Translations under genes and position numbers: made by a program
Shown: one piece after another, positions 42,597 through 52,462 of the stretch
Position numbering within the stretch: the stretch's first letter is position 1
Layout: the number at the start of each line of letters is the position of its first letter
From: Rhodococcus jostii RHA1
Lineage (GTDB): Bacteria > Actinomycetota > Actinomycetes > Mycobacteriales > Mycobacteriaceae
Reading direction: 5' to 3'
Assembly: GCF_000014565.1 (NCBI RefSeq)
Contig: NC_008268.1
Coordinates: 5,212,501 to 5,276,500 of the forward strand
Length of the DNA: 64,000 nucleotides
Notes under the pieces: model-generated
Told to the model about the DNA's origin: nothing
Databases searched by the model: none
What the model saw: only the letters and a program-made list of their open reading frames with translations

Positions 42597-44968
42597 TGGG
42601 CACCTCCCTGAGCGGTGTGGATGGCATGCCAGACCCGCATCGGCGTACACGGCATCTCGACGTCACGCACCCCGAACTGGCGAACGGCGTCGAGCACGGC
42701 ATTGACGACGGCCGGGGTGGACGCGATCGTCCCCGCTTCACCGACCCCCTTGACGCCGAGCGGATTACCGGTGGCGGGAGTCTCGGTGCGGCCCGTGGTG
42801 AACGTCGGCAGATCCGCCGCCGACGGTACGTGATACTCGGCGAAGGAACCCGACAGGAGGGTGCCCGACTCGTCGTACAATGCCTCCTCGTACAGGGCCT
42901 GCGCGATGCCCTGGGCGAGTCCGCCGTGCACCTGACCCTCCACGATCAGCGGGTTGACCACGTGCCCGATGTCGTCGACACACACGTACGAGCGGATGCC
43001 CACCTTCCCGGTCTCGGTGTCCACCTCCACCGCGCACAGGTGCGTGCCGTGCGGGAACGAAAAGTTCTCCGGGTCGTACGCGGCCTCGGAGTCCAGATTC
43101 GGCTCCACACCCTCGGGCAGGTCGTGCGCGGCGAACACGGCGAGCGCGACGTCGGCGATCCCGACCGCCTTCTCGGTGCCCTTCACCCGGAACCGGCCCT
43201 CGGTGAACTCGAGATCGTCCTCGGCGCACTCCATCAGGTGCGCCGCGATGGGCCTGGCCTTCGCGATCACCTTCTCGGCGGCCTTCACCACCGCGATCGC
43301 CCCGACCGCCAGAGACCGGGAACCGTACGTGTCCATGCCCCGCGGCGACGTCTGGGTGTCGCCGTGCAGCACCTCGACGTCCTCGAACGGCACCCCGAGC
43401 TGATCCGCGACCACCTGGCTCCACGCGGTCTCGTGCCCCTGGCCGTGCGCCGAGGAACCGGTGACCACCTCGACCTTGCCGGTGGGCAGCATCCGGATCG
43501 CCGCGTGTTCCCACCCGCCGGCACCGTAGGCCAGGGCGCCGAGGGTGCGCGACGGCGCCAGACCGCACATCTCGGTGAACGTGGACACCCCGATGCCGAG
43601 TTGCACCGGGTCCTTCCGCTCGCGGCGCTCCGCCTGTTCGCGCCGGAGCCCGTCGTAGTCGAACAGCTCCCGCGCATGCGCGGTGGCGGCCTCGTAATTG
43701 CCGGAGTCGTACGTCAGGCCCGCGACGGTGTCGAACGGGAACTCCTCGTGGGTGATCCAGTTCTTCGCCCGCAATTCCAGCGGATCCAGCGACAGCTCGG
43801 TCGCGAGTTCGTCCATCATCCGCTCGATCGCGAACGTCGCCTCCGGGCGGCCCGCCCCGCGATACGCGTCGGTGGGCACCTTGTTGGTGAACACGTTGGT
43901 GCACGTGAAGTGATACGCCGGGAACTTGTAGATGCCGTTGAACATGAACGCGCCCAGGATCGGCACCCCCGAGGTGACCAGCCGCAGGTACGCGCCCATG
44001 TCGGCGAGCAGTTCCACCTTCATCCCGGTGACGGTGCCGTCGCGGCGGGCGGCCAGTGTCAGTTTCTGGATCTGGTCGCGTCCGTGATGCGCCGCGACCA
44101 TCGATTCGCTGCGGGACTCGGTGTATTTGACGGGCTTGCCGAGTCGCCGCGCGACGAGCAGCGCGATGACTTCCTCCGGCGTCACCTGAAGCTTGCCGCC
44201 GAAACCGCCGCCGACGTCCGGGGCGACGACGCGCAGTTTGTGCTCCGGGATGCCGAGCGTCATCGCCAGCATCAGCCGCAGGATGTGGGGGATCTGCGTG
44301 GCCGACCACATCGTGATCTGGGCGCCGGTCGGGTCGACCACCACCGAGCGGGGTTCCATGAACGCCGGGATCAGCCGCTGCTGGCGGAAGGTGCGCTCGA
44401 CGAGTACCTCGGCGTCGCGGATGGCCTGCTCGACGTCGCCGCCGGTGCCGGCCTCCGCGGAGTCGAAGGTCCAGGTGGCGCTGACGTTCGTCCCGAGATC
44501 CGGGTGCACGAGGTCGGCGCCGTCGGCAGCCGCGGCCGCGAGATCGAGCACGACCGGCAGGTCGTCGTACTCGACGTCGATCGCCTCGAGTGCGTCGTGC
44601 GCCTCGTAGGCGCTGCGCGCCACCACAACCGCGACGGCCTCGCCTGCAAAATTGACGGCGTCGACCGCGAGGGACGGGGCGGGCGGCGACTTCATGTCCG
44701 GTGTGATCGGCCAGGCACACGGCAGGCTGCCCTGCTCGTCGGCGAGATCGGCGCCGGTGAGGACCGCGACGACACCGGGCATCCCACGGGCGGCGGAGGC
44801 GTCGACACCGGTGATGCGGGCGTGCGCGAACGGGCTGCGCAGGATCGCCAGGTGCTGCATGCCCGGCAGCACCAGGTTGTCGGTCCAGCGGGTGCGGCCC
44901 GTGACCAGATGCTCGTCTTCCTTGCGCTTGCGGGCCTTCCCGATTTCCGGTTCCGCGGTGGCGGTCAT
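42593..44968 (-). CDS. coxL: Form II CO dehydrogenase-like molybdenum hydroxylase, large subunit
   Basis: A 791-residue molybdopterin-binding subunit. The active-site loop reads AYRGAGR (residues 368-374, bases 43847-43867). True CO oxidisers (form I) have AYxCSFR, so this is form II, whose natural substrate is unsettled. DVGGGFGGK (251-259) and the catalytic Glu in GVKGVGEAG near the C-terminus are conserved. It forms a heterotrimer with CoxS and CoxM in the cytoplasm. It overlaps CoxS and CoxM by 4 bases each. The maturation genes coxD and coxE are just upstream. Confidence 0.9.
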   Translation of the reverse strand: MTATAEPEIGKARKRKEDEHLVTGRTRWTDNLVLPGMQHLAILRSPFAHARITGVDASAARGMPGVVAVLTGADLADEQGSLPCAWPITPDMKSPPAPSLAVDAVNFAGEAVAVVVARSAYEAHDALEAIDVEYDDLPVVLDLAAAAADGADLVHPDLGTNVSATWTFDSAEAGTGGDVEQAIRDAEVLVERTFRQQRLIPAFMEPRSVVVDPTGAQITMWSATQIPHILRLMLAMTLGIPEHKLRVVAPDVGGGFGGKLQVTPEEVIALLVARRLGKPVKYTESRSESMVAAHHGRDQIQKLTLAARRDGTVTGMKVELLADMGAYLRLVTSGVPILGAFMFNGIYKFPAYHFTCTNVFTNKVPTDAYRGAGRPEATFAIERMMDELATELSLDPLELRAKNWITHEEFPFDTVAGLTYDSGNYEAATAHARELFDYDGLRREQAERRERKDPVQLGIGVSTFTEMCGLAPSRTLGALAYGAGGWEHAAIRMLPTGKVEVVTGSSAHGQGHETAWSQVVADQLGVPFEDVEVLHGDTQTSPRGMDTYGSRSLAVGAIAVVKAAEKVIAKARPIAAHLMECAEDDLEFTEGRFRVKGTEKAVGIADVALAVFAAHDLPEGVEPNLDSEAAYDPENFSFPHGTHLCAVEVDTETGKVGIRSYVCVDDIGHVVNPLIVEGQVHGGLAQGIAQALYEEALYDESGTLLSGSFAEYHVPSAADLPTFTTGRTETPATGNPLGVKGVGEAGTIASTPAVVNAVLDAVRQFGVRDVEMPCTPMRVWHAIHTAQGGAQ

Positions 44969-45498
44969 CGCACACCTCCCTGCGCGGAGTCGGTCTTCGG
45001 TGCATCCGCCGTCGCCGGTGTTTCGGTGGTGCCGCCGCCGCGCAACCGCTGCGCCGCATCCTGCACCGCGCTGACGATGTTCTGGTACCCGGTACAGCGG
45101 CACAGGTTGCCTTCCAACCCCAGCCGCACCGTCCGCTCGTCCGGATCGGGTTCCTCGGCGAGCAGGTCGAGGGTCTGCATGATCATGCCGGGGGTGCAGT
45201 AACCGCACTGCAGGGCGTGGTTGTCGCGGAACGCCTGCTGCACGGGGTGCAACGTCCCATCCCGGGACAGGCCCTCGACGGTGAGGACGTCGCCGCCGTC
45301 GGCCTGCACGGCGAGCACCGAGCAGGACTTGACGCTGTGACCGTTCAGATGAACGGTGCACGCCCCGCAGTTTCCGGTGTCGCAGCCGATGACGGTGCCG
45401 ACCTTGCCGAGCCGATCCCGAAGATAGTGGACGAGGAGTAGTCGCGGTTCCACCTCGTCCGTGTATGCCGTTCCGTCGACGGTGACAGTGATGCGCAT
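44965..45498 (-). CDS. coxS: CO dehydrogenase-like 2Fe-2S subunit (CoxS type)
   Basis: A 177-residue iron-sulfur subunit. The N-terminal plant-type cluster is [21 protein letters not shown] and the C-terminal cluster CGYCTPGM plus LCRCTGY. It has about 20 extra Ala/Thr-rich residues at the C-terminus. It carries electrons from the molybdenum site to FAD. ATG 45498; it overlaps CoxL by 4 bases. A gap of 96 bases separates it from coxE. Confidence 0.9.
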   Translation of the reverse strand: MRITVTVDGTAYTDEVEPRLLLVHYLRDRLGKVGTVIGCDTGNCGACTVHLNGHSVKSCSVLAVQADGGDVLTVEGLSRDGTLHPVQQAFRDNHALQCGYCTPGMIMQTLDLLAEEPDPDERTVRLGLEGNLCRCTGYQNIVSAVQDAAQRLRGGGTTETPATADAPKTDSAQGGVR

Positions 45499-45594
45499 TG
45501 CGCCTCCAAAGCCGGGAGCCTCAGGTGATACGTCCTACTCTGCGCCGACGGAGCGCGAACAACACCCGAAATCGTGGAACCGGTTCCGGATCGG

Positions 45595-46719
45595 TCACGT
45601 TCGGCGCGCAACCTCGAGCAGTTCCTGCAGTGTCGCGAGACTGTGGCCGGCGAGCAGACGATCGACGAACGGCAGGGCGGCCGCGATCCCCGACTGCACC
45701 GGCTCGTAGCCGTCGGCACCGGCGTGCGGGTTCACCCACAGCACGGTGCGCGCGAGCCGGCGCAGCTGAGCCATCTGGTCCGCGAGCAGGGCCGGGTCAC
45801 CGCGCTCCCAGCCGTCGGAGAAGATCACCACGACCGCGCCGCGGGCCACACCGCGCCTGCCCCAGCGGTCCAGGAACGCGCGCAGCGTCTCGCCGAGGCG
45901 GGTGCCGCCCGCCCAGTCGGGCACGGCCCGGCCCGCGGCGGCGAGCGCCACTTCCGGGTCGCGGACCCGCAGCGCCCGGGAGAGCCGCGTCAGCCGGGTG
46001 CCCAGTGAGAACACCTCGGTGCCTGCGGGGTTGCCGCGGGCGACGACGTGCGCGAAGCGCAGCAGCGCGTCGGCGTACGGGCTCATCGACCCGGACACGT
46101 CGATCAGCAGCACCATCCGGCGCGGCCGGGTGGCCTTGCGGTGGTGGCTCGGCCGCACCGGTTCGCCGCCCGCCGCGAGCATGCCCCGCACCGTGCGCCG
46201 CGGGTCAACGGCACCCCGGCGGGCCGGCCGCATCCGAATGGCCGGGCGGGTCGGGGGCCGCGGGCGCAGGGCGGCGATCAGTTCGGCGAGGTGCGCGCGT
46301 TCGGCCGCGGTGAGGTCGGCGATGTCCCGGTGGCGCAACACCTCGGTGTCGTCCGCGGCGACCCGCAAATGCGGCGCGTCCCCACCGGTGTCGCCGCCGT
46401 CGGCCGTGGTCAGAGCGGCCGCCGTGGCGCGGCGAGGCTGTTCCCCGGACCGCGGCGTGCGCGCCGGGACGCTGCCGCCGAACCAGCCCGCGAACGCCGA
46501 GTCGTACCGCGAGATGTCGTCGGGACCACGGCACAGCGTCGCGCGACCCGCCCAGTACACCTGACTCGGATCGCCCACATCCACCTGGTGGAGGGCCCGC
46601 GTGAACGCGGCGACGGCGTCCGACGCGACCGACAGTCCCGCCGCCGCGAGGGCGTGCGCGAACCCGGCGATGCCCACGAGCGGGTCGCCGATGTCCGGGG
46701 TCGTGGACGTGCCTCTCAT
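45595..46719 (-). CDS. coxE: VWA-domain protein, CoxE-like maturation factor
   Basis: A 374-residue protein with a C-terminal von Willebrand factor A domain; the MIDAS motif DVSGSMS is at about 206-212 and GGTRLGETL supplies the second part. Arg-rich middle section. CoxE proteins act with the MoxR-type ATPase CoxD to insert or sulfurylate the molybdenum-copper or molybdenum cofactor. Overlaps coxD by 4 bases. Confidence 0.85.
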   Translation of the reverse strand: MRGTSTTPDIGDPLVGIAGFAHALAAAGLSVASDAVAAFTRALHQVDVGDPSQVYWAGRATLCRGPDDISRYDSAFAGWFGGSVPARTPRSGEQPRRATAAALTTADGGDTGGDAPHLRVAADDTEVLRHRDIADLTAAERAHLAELIAALRPRPPTRPAIRMRPARRGAVDPRRTVRGMLAAGGEPVRPSHHRKATRPRRMVLLIDVSGSMSPYADALLRFAHVVARGNPAGTEVFSLGTRLTRLSRALRVRDPEVALAAAGRAVPDWAGGTRLGETLRAFLDRWGRRGVARGAVVVIFSDGWERGDPALLADQMAQLRRLARTVLWVNPHAGADGYEPVQSGIAAALPFVDRLLAGHSLATLQELLEVARRT

Positions 46720-47609
46720 CTCGCCAGGAGCCGGTCCAGTCCGGCACGGGCCACCCGTTCGAGGTCCTCGCGGTACTTGAGGACCGCGCCGAGCGTCGCG
46801 GCGGCGGTCTCCGCGTCCAGCACGTCCCGATCGAGTTCCCGCAGTGCGCGGGCCCAGTCCAGCGACTCGGCCACTCCCGGCGGCTTGAGCAGTTCCATCT
46901 CACGCAGGGAGTGGACGGCCCGGGCGACCTGACCGGCGAGTTCGGCCCCGATGCCGGGGATGCGGCGGCGCAGGATCGCGACCTCCCGCGCCAGATCGGG
47001 GTGTTCGAGCCAGTGGTACAGGCAGCGGCGTTTGAGGGCGTCGTGCACCTCACGGGTGCGGTTGGAGGTGAGCACCACCAGCGGCGGTGTCGCCGCCCGC
47101 ACCTCGCCGAGTTCGGGGATGGTGACGGCATTCTCGTCGAGCACCTGCAGCAGGAATGCCTCGAACTCGTCGTCGGCGCGGTCGATCTCGTCGACGAGCA
47201 GCACACACGGCGCTTCGGTGAGGGCCCGCAGCAAGGGGCGCGCCAGCAGGAACCGCTCGGTGTACAGCGAACGTTCGACCGTGTCGGCCTCGAGCAGGCC
47301 GTCGCTCGCCGCCTCCAGCGTCCGCAAGTGCAGCAACTGTCGCGGGAAGTCCCAGTCGTAGAGCGCCTGCGCGGCGTCGATGCCCTCATGGCATTGCAGG
47401 CGGATCAGCGGCAGTCCGAACGCCTCCGACAATGCGGCTGCGAGCGACGTCTTGCCGGTGCCGGGTTCGCCCTCGCAGAACAGCGGACGTCCCATACGTA
47501 TGGCGAGGAACGCGGCCATCGCGACGCCGTCGTCGGCGAGGTATCCGGTGGCGTCGAGCGCCCGCGCCAGTTCCGCAGGCGAACCGACCGTCGGCGTGGA
47601 ATCACTCAC
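46716..47609 (-). CDS. coxD: MoxR-type AAA+ ATPase, CoxD-like
   Basis: A 297-residue AAA+ protein: Walker A GEPGTGKTS, Walker B VLLVDEIDRAD, sensor 1 VLTSNRTREVHDALKRRCLYHW. This is the CoxD branch of MoxR ATPases, which works with CoxE in CO dehydrogenase maturation. GTG start at 47609. It may be cotranscribed with the SDR gene ending 61 bases upstream. Confidence 0.87.
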   Translation of the reverse strand: MSDSTPTVGSPAELARALDATGYLADDGVAMAAFLAIRMGRPLFCEGEPGTGKTSLAAALSEAFGLPLIRLQCHEGIDAAQALYDWDFPRQLLHLRTLEAASDGLLEADTVERSLYTERFLLARPLLRALTEAPCVLLVDEIDRADDEFEAFLLQVLDENAVTIPELGEVRAATPPLVVLTSNRTREVHDALKRRCLYHWLEHPDLAREVAILRRRIPGIGAELAGQVARAVHSLREMELLKPPGVAESLDWARALRELDRDVLDAETAAATLGAVLKYREDLERVARAGLDRLLAR

Positions 47610-47670
47610 GCCCGCGAGCCTAGGTGAGTGCCCGGCCCCGGATACGCGACTCGGACAACCCCGCCTGTGG

Positions 47671-48510
47671 TCAACCCTCCGGCTCCACCCTGCCGCGGTC
47701 CTCGCTCAACCGCCGGAACATCGCGGTGGCACCGAATCTCGCGGCCGCCCGTTCGACGAGTCCCGGCGCGATCTGCGCCAGCGCGAGCAGCGGGCGGATC
47801 GGTGCTCCGCTCTCCACGATTTCGGGCCGGTCACGCTGGATTGCCCGGATCACGGCGGCCGCGACCTTGTCGGTGCTGGTCTCGCCCGTGATCCGGCCGG
47901 CCCTGATTCCGCGTTCCGTCATCCGCTGGTACATGCCGTCGCCCGCGATGAATCCGGGACACACGACGGAGAAGCCGACGGGCGAGCCCGCGTACTCCGC
48001 GCGCAGCGACTGGGTGAGACCGATCAGCCCGGCCTTCGTCGCCGCATACGGCGCGCAGTACGCCGGACCGATCTTCGCCGCCAGCGACGAGATGAACACC
48101 ACGTGACCGCGACCGCGGCCCAGCATCCCGGGCACCACTCGGCGCGTGAGAAGCAGTGGCGCGGTGAGATTCACGTCGACCATCGCGGTGAGTTCGCCGG
48201 GCTCGAGTCGGGTGAAGGCCGAGACGTTCTCCACGCCGGCATTGTTCACGAGGAGGTCGAGGGGACCGACCGCCGCCTCGGCGCGTTCGACCAGCGAATC
48301 GAGCTCACCGAGTCGGTTCAGGTCCGCGGGCACGGCCTCGGCGCGCACACCGAGCGCACGCAATTCTCCGACGACTTCCGCGAGTCGGTCCTCACGCCGC
48401 CCGGACACCGCGACGGCGACGCCCTCCCGGGCGAGGGCCCGGGCGACGACGCGGCCGAGACCGCCGGAGGCGCCGGTCACCAGAGCCGTGCGTCCCTGCA
48501 GTTGCTTCAT
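47671..48510 (-). CDS. Short-chain dehydrogenase/reductase
   Basis: A 279-residue SDR: cofactor motif TGASGGLG (about 12-19), NNAG, catalytic Ser in FISSLAAK and YAATK. Arg residues after the first beta-alpha-beta unit (SGRREDRL) favour NADP(H). Substrate unknown. The start ATG at 48510 has GGAGGA directly abutting it, unusually close. It lies at the head of the cox cluster strand and could share its transcript, but a metabolic link is not evident. Confidence 0.85.
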   Translation of the reverse strand: MKQLQGRTALVTGASGGLGRVVARALAREGVAVAVSGRREDRLAEVVGELRALGVRAEAVPADLNRLGELDSLVERAEAAVGPLDLLVNNAGVENVSAFTRLEPGELTAMVDVNLTAPLLLTRRVVPGMLGRGRGHVVFISSLAAKIGPAYCAPYAATKAGLIGLTQSLRAEYAGSPVGFSVVCPGFIAGDGMYQRMTERGIRAGRITGETSTDKVAAAVIRAIQRDRPEIVESGAPIRPLLALAQIAPGLVERAAARFGATAMFRRLSEDRGRVEPEG

Positions 48511-48580
48511 TCCTCCGAGCTTTCGCGCTCGGTGGAGGGGAGTCAACGCTGTGACGCCCCGCATACGGCACGATGGACCG

Positions 48581-49387
48581 GTGGTTCACGTCATCGACAT
48601 AACAGATCCGGCCGACACCAGGCTGGACGACTTCCGCGATCTCAATTCCTCGGACCGGCGTCCCGACCTCCCCGAGGGCAAGGGCCTGGTGATCGCGGAA
48701 GGCGTGCTGGTGGCGCAGCGCCTGCTCACCTCCCGGTTCGACCCGATCGCGCTGCTCGGCGTCGATCGGCGGCTGGAGGAACTCACGGACGACCTCGCAC
48801 ACGTGGACGTGCCGTTCTACCGGACGACGGCGGATGTCATGGCCGAGGTCGTCGGGTTCCACCTCAATCGGGGCGTGCTCGCGGCGGCGCGTCGCCCCGC
48901 GCCGCTCGAACTGCCGGACGTGCTCGAGCACACCCGGACGGTCGCGGTGCTCGAGGGCGTCAACGATCACGAGAACCTGGGCTCGATGTTCCGTAACGCG
49001 GCAGGGCTCGGCGTCGACGCCGTGGTGTTCGGCAAGGGCTGCGCCGACCCGCTGTACCGCCGGGCGGTCCGGGTGTCGATGGGGCACGTGCTCCGGGTCC
49101 CGTTCGCGCACGTCACGAAGTGGCCACACGACCTGGACGCTCTGCGGGAGCGGGGTTTCCAGCTGATCTCGCTGACCCCGAACCCCGAGGCGGTGACGCT
49201 CGCCGAGGCGATGACAGGGGAGAAGGTGGCGTTGCTGCTGGGCGCGGAAGGCCCCGGACTCACCGAACACGCCATGCGCGCCACGGACATTCGTGCCCGC
49301 ATCCCGATGGCACCCGGAACGGACTCGCTCAATGTCGCGACGGCGGCGGCGATGGCGTTCTACGAGCGCGTCCGCACGGGTCGGTGA
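48581..49387 (+). CDS. SpoU/TrmH-family RNA 2'-O-methyltransferase (Rv0881-like)
   Basis: A 268-residue SPOUT enzyme. The N-terminal substrate-binding domain is followed by the knot motifs: VLEGVNDHENLGSMFRNAAG, LLLGAEGPGL and IPMAPGTDSLNVATAAA, which bind S-adenosylmethionine and dimerise. It should methylate the ribose of rRNA or tRNA. GTG 48581 was chosen. A DUF2537 gene follows almost directly, matching Rv0881-Rv0882. Confidence 0.9.
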   Translation: MVHVIDITDPADTRLDDFRDLNSSDRRPDLPEGKGLVIAEGVLVAQRLLTSRFDPIALLGVDRRLEELTDDLAHVDVPFYRTTADVMAEVVGFHLNRGVLAAARRPAPLELPDVLEHTRTVAVLEGVNDHENLGSMFRNAAGLGVDAVVFGKGCADPLYRRAVRVSMGHVLRVPFAHVTKWPHDLDALRERGFQLISLTPNPEAVTLAEAMTGEKVALLLGAEGPGLTEHAMRATDIRARIPMAPGTDSLNVATAAAMAFYERVRTGR

Positions 49388-49389
49388 GA

Positions 49390-49680
49390 ATGCTGCACCC
49401 TCATTCCCCGTATCCGCAGCCGACGGGAACACCGTGGTTCACGGGACTTCTCGTGGCCGGGTTCGCCGCGGTAGTGGTGGCGGTCGCGATCATGGCCTTC
49501 GGCTCGCAGCTCGCCCGGATCCACCTCGCCCTGGCGGTGGTCCTCGAACTCGTCGTGGTCGCCGGGGTCGCACCGTCGGTGTGGCGACTGCGCCGGACGC
49601 CGGTCTGGCGGTGGCTGGTGTACGGGGCCGCCGCCGGAGTTGTCGCCGGCTGGACGGCGCTGCTCGTCGGCGTCGCCTGA
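49390..49680 (+). CDS. DUF2537-type membrane protein (Rv0882-like)
   Basis: A 96-residue protein with about three hydrophobic segments (19-40, 46-63, 76-94) after a Pro/His-rich lead. It matches DUF2537 of Mycobacteriales; function unknown. ATG 49390 follows the methyltransferase stop by 2 bases; an in-frame GTG at 49384 would overlap that stop (GTGA). Confidence 0.75.
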   Translation: MLHPHSPYPQPTGTPWFTGLLVAGFAAVVVAVAIMAFGSQLARIHLALAVVLELVVVAGVAPSVWRLRRTPVWRWLVYGAAAGVVAGWTALLVGVA

Positions 49681-49706
49681 CTGCGCCTTGCTTCGGGCCG
49701 GAGTCG

Positions 49707-50492
49707 TCAGAACCCGAAGTAGCGGCGGAGGAGTCCGCCTTTGCGGGCCGTCGGCGGAGCGGGCGCGGCCACCGGGCCGGGTGCGGGGGCGGGTTGTTCC
49801 ACCTCTGCTTGTTCCACCTCGGCGGGAGGCTCGACCTCGGGACCCTCGCCGGGCGGGTGAACGGTGAAGCCGAGCACGATGAGCGCCTTCGGGTCGGTCT
49901 CGGTGTCCTCGGGGGCGCCCGTGTACCGGAAGCCCAGCCATTCCCGGTTGGCGCCCTCGGCGAACTGCTGCGGGTGGAACGGCAGCGACTGCGGGTCGGG
50001 CAGGACACCCGCCGGATGTTTCAGCGGAAAGTCGCCCGCCCAGAACGGCCTCTCCCACACCAGGGGGAGGCCGAGGTCCTCGTGGATGTGAACCGGCGTC
50101 GCGCTGAACGACCGCGTCAGGTGCCCGTCCTCCCACATCGCGAACGAGCCCCACGCGATGTCCGGCTTGGACGCCACGTAGTACGTCTTTGCGAATTCGG
50201 TGGGCCGGACGCGTGTTTCGGGCAGAGTCGACGGCCGGGGGACGGCCAGATCGGGTCCGCATACGACGGTGACGCCGGGGTAGGAACCGATGTGCACGGT
50301 CCCGGCGGAGTCGAGCCGTGCGGCCTCGGCCAGCGGAACCGGGCCGGTGGGGGTGGCCACCAGGTCGGGATAGAGACGGGAGGCGAGTTGCTGCGCTGCG
50401 CCCGGATCAGGCTCCGGGTGGCCGCGCAGCACAGCCGCAGGGTCGGGGACGTCGACGTACCAGATCGTTGATACCTTGGCCCCCACGGTCAT
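49707..50492 (-). CDS. DUF6928-type protein with Pro/Ala-rich tail
   Basis: A 261-residue soluble protein. Residues 1-205 form a conserved domain (KVSTIWYVDVPDPAAVLRG; FAKTYYVASKPDIAWGSFAMWEDG) as in DUF6928 proteins, and the last 50 are Pro/Glu/Ala-rich ending in a basic-aromatic stretch (LLRRYFGF). Function unknown. It is 72 bases downstream of sepH on the same strand and absent from the M. tuberculosis order as I recall it. Confidence 0.7.
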   Translation of the reverse strand: MTVGAKVSTIWYVDVPDPAAVLRGHPEPDPGAAQQLASRLYPDLVATPTGPVPLAEAARLDSAGTVHIGSYPGVTVVCGPDLAVPRPSTLPETRVRPTEFAKTYYVASKPDIAWGSFAMWEDGHLTRSFSATPVHIHEDLGLPLVWERPFWAGDFPLKHPAGVLPDPQSLPFHPQQFAEGANREWLGFRYTGAPEDTETDPKALIVLGFTVHPPGEGPEVEPPAEVEQAEVEQPAPAPGPVAAPAPPTARKGGLLRRYFGF

Positions 50493-50564
50493 CCCTCTCT
50501 TCCGGTGTCTTCCTGAAAGAGTACGACCTCGACCGTGTTCCCGGCCTGCTCACCGCGCAAACGG

Positions 50565-51422
50565 TCAGCGTCCGCTGCTGCGGACACCGAGCAGGACGTC
50601 GTCCCAGGACGGGAGGGCGGGTTTGCCGCGCTTGTCCTTGTTGTTCGTCTGGTGCGGGGCGATCTTGGGTGCGGCGGGCTCTTCGGACGGGGCGGGCTCG
50701 TCCTCGGGTTCCTCGGTGACGTCGGCCTCGATGATCTCCTCGGGCTCGATTGTCGGCACCTCCACCTCGGTGGGGAACTCGGCGAGTTCGAGTTGCTCCG
50801 GCTCGTCGGACGCCACCGGCGCCAATCCGCGGAGCGGACGGCCGAAGTCGGGATCGATGAGGTCGAACGCGGTGTCGTCGAGCGCGACGATGGTGCCACC
50901 GTGCGCGTCCGGCTGGTACCGCCAGTGCGCCGCGTTGGTGGTCCGCCCGGCCTGCCACTGCAGCTGGGCGACCCAGTGATTGTCCTCGTCGCGCCACGCG
51001 TCCCAGGTGGCGTCGTCGATGTTGTGCCCCCGAGCGCGGAACGCCTGCGTGACGATCTCGGCGAGAGTGGGAACGGCGGGGCCGTTGTCGCGGACCGGGT
51101 GTCCGCCCTGCGCCATCTCGGCCGCACGGGAGCGTTCGAGCAGAACCGGATACGCGAAACGCTCCACCTTCGCCAGGGGGATGCCGGCCTCGTCGGCCAC
51201 CTGTTCGACGGAGGCGCCGGCACGGATGCGGGCCTGGATTTCACGGGGCCTGAGCTGACTGTCCATTTCGATCTCAATCTGGCCGAGTCGAGCGATGTCC
51301 CCGCGGGATGCGGCGCGGAGTTTGTCATCGGCGGGAAGCCGGAATTTTTCGCCGGTACTGGCATCTGCGCACACGACGTGCGATCCATCTGGCTCGAGAC
51401 CGATCACTCGAAGCTCTCGCAC
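50565..51422 (-). CDS. sepH: Septation protein SepH (DUF3071)
   Basis: A 285-residue protein with the N-terminal DUF3071 domain (VRELRVIGLEPDGSHVVC; SQLRPREIQARIRAGASVEQVADEAGIPLAKVERFAYPV contains a helix-turn-helix) and an acidic linker, ending in WDDVLLGVRSSGR. SepH binds FtsZ and promotes division-ring assembly in actinobacteria. GTG 51422 was chosen because AAGGAGG precedes it; position matches Rv0883c. Confidence 0.9.
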   Translation of the reverse strand: MRELRVIGLEPDGSHVVCADASTGEKFRLPADDKLRAASRGDIARLGQIEIEMDSQLRPREIQARIRAGASVEQVADEAGIPLAKVERFAYPVLLERSRAAEMAQGGHPVRDNGPAVPTLAEIVTQAFRARGHNIDDATWDAWRDEDNHWVAQLQWQAGRTTNAAHWRYQPDAHGGTIVALDDTAFDLIDPDFGRPLRGLAPVASDEPEQLELAEFPTEVEVPTIEPEEIIEADVTEEPEDEPAPSEEPAAPKIAPHQTNNKDKRGKPALPSWDDVLLGVRSSGR

Positions 51423-51539
51423 GTTGACCTCCTTATCGCGCCGGCTCGCGACTTTGCACCTGGGCAACTGTAATTCATTCGTGACAGCCCGCGCGGCAGG
51501 ACACGCGCGGGTAAATCCCGTCCCGGCGTCGCGGCCGCG

Positions 51540-52286
51540 CTAGGCTTCGTCGTTTCGTGATCGGCCCTTCCTGCGGGGTGTGCGCTGCCTCGTGCGGGTG
51601 GCTTCGACCGGGTCGATCGCCGGTGCAGACCAGTGTTCGGCCAGCGCGAGGCTGGGTTCGCGGCCCGACGCGACGTGCCGGTACGCGATCTCGGCGGCGC
51701 GGTCGGCGTCGCCCGCAGCAATGGCCTCGTACAACTCGGCGTGCTCGTCACATTGCTGACCGGGATCGCGTTCCTTGGTGAGGTGGAACAACCACTGCAC
51801 GCGCGTCGCGAGAGGTTGCAGCATCGACTGCAGCAGCGGACTGCCGGACATCTCCACGATGACGGCGTGGAATGCGGCGTTCGCGGCGGCGATGGCGGGC
51901 TTGTCGTCGCGCGCTGTGGCCGAACGCGCCGCGGTGAGTTGGTCGCGCAGTGACGTGAGGTGGGAGTCGTCCGCTCGCTGCGCGGCGAGCCGGGCCGCGA
52001 GCACCTCGAGGCTTTCGCGGACGTCGAAGAGGTCGCGGACCTCGTCGACGCCGAACGGGGCGACGATCGCTCCGCGCCGCGGGACGATCACGACGAGTCC
52101 GTCGGTCTGGAGCTGTTGCAGGGCCTCGCGCAGCGGGATCCGGGACACCTGCAGTTCCGCGGCGAGGTCGCGTTCGATCAGGCGCTGGCCCGGCGCGAGC
52201 TGCAGGTTGACGATGCGCCTGGCCAGTTCTTCGTACGCGGTCTCGCGCAGTGACTTCGGCGCCGACGCGTCGGTTGCACCGTTCAC
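51540..52286 (-). CDS. GntR-family regulator, FadR/FCD subgroup
   Basis: A 248-residue repressor-type regulator: winged helix about residues 12-75 (DLAAELQVSRIPLREALQQLQ) and an FCD ligand-binding domain (DVRESLEVLAARLAA, ANAAFHAVIVEMSGSPLL, DEHAELYEAIAAGDADRA) that usually binds a metal and a carboxylate. GTG 52286 follows AGGAGA. It is divergent from the nucleoside transporter operon, and a GTATAC-centred palindrome lies between them, so it probably controls that operon. Confidence 0.88.
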   Translation of the reverse strand: MNGATDASAPKSLRETAYEELARRIVNLQLAPGQRLIERDLAAELQVSRIPLREALQQLQTDGLVVIVPRRGAIVAPFGVDEVRDLFDVRESLEVLAARLAAQRADDSHLTSLRDQLTAARSATARDDKPAIAAANAAFHAVIVEMSGSPLLQSMLQPLATRVQWLFHLTKERDPGQQCDEHAELYEAIAAGDADRAAEIAYRHVASGREPSLALAEHWSAPAIDPVEATRTRQRTPRRKGRSRNDEA

Positions 52287-52413
52287 GTGGTCTCCTGTCG
52301 TCGTGGTGGCCACGTCAGCCACCGTAGAGCGCACAAGCGCGCCGCCCTCGGGTGGATGCGGGTCCTTACGTCTGTGTAACACGGCGGAAATGACGCGCCC
52401 CCAAGATTCAAAT

Positions 52414-52427
52414 AACGGTATACCGCT
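52414..52427. promoter_or_regulatory. Candidate GntR/FadR-type operator
   Basis: AACGGTATACCGCT contains the perfect palindrome CGGTATACCG (52416-52425) centred on GTATAC, a core common for FadR-subgroup regulators. It is 35 bases before the lipoprotein start and about 130 from the regulator start, in the divergent intergenic region. Confidence 0.55.
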
Positions 52428-52462
52428 AACTGTGGCGGTTCCTGAGTCAAGGAGTCCAGCGC

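Noticed and set aside
42203..45202. A 999-codon plus-strand frame opposite coxS/coxL
   Set aside because: It mirrors clear, motif-rich genes on the other strand. High third-position GC leaves antisense frames open; its product is Arg/His-rich with no domain.
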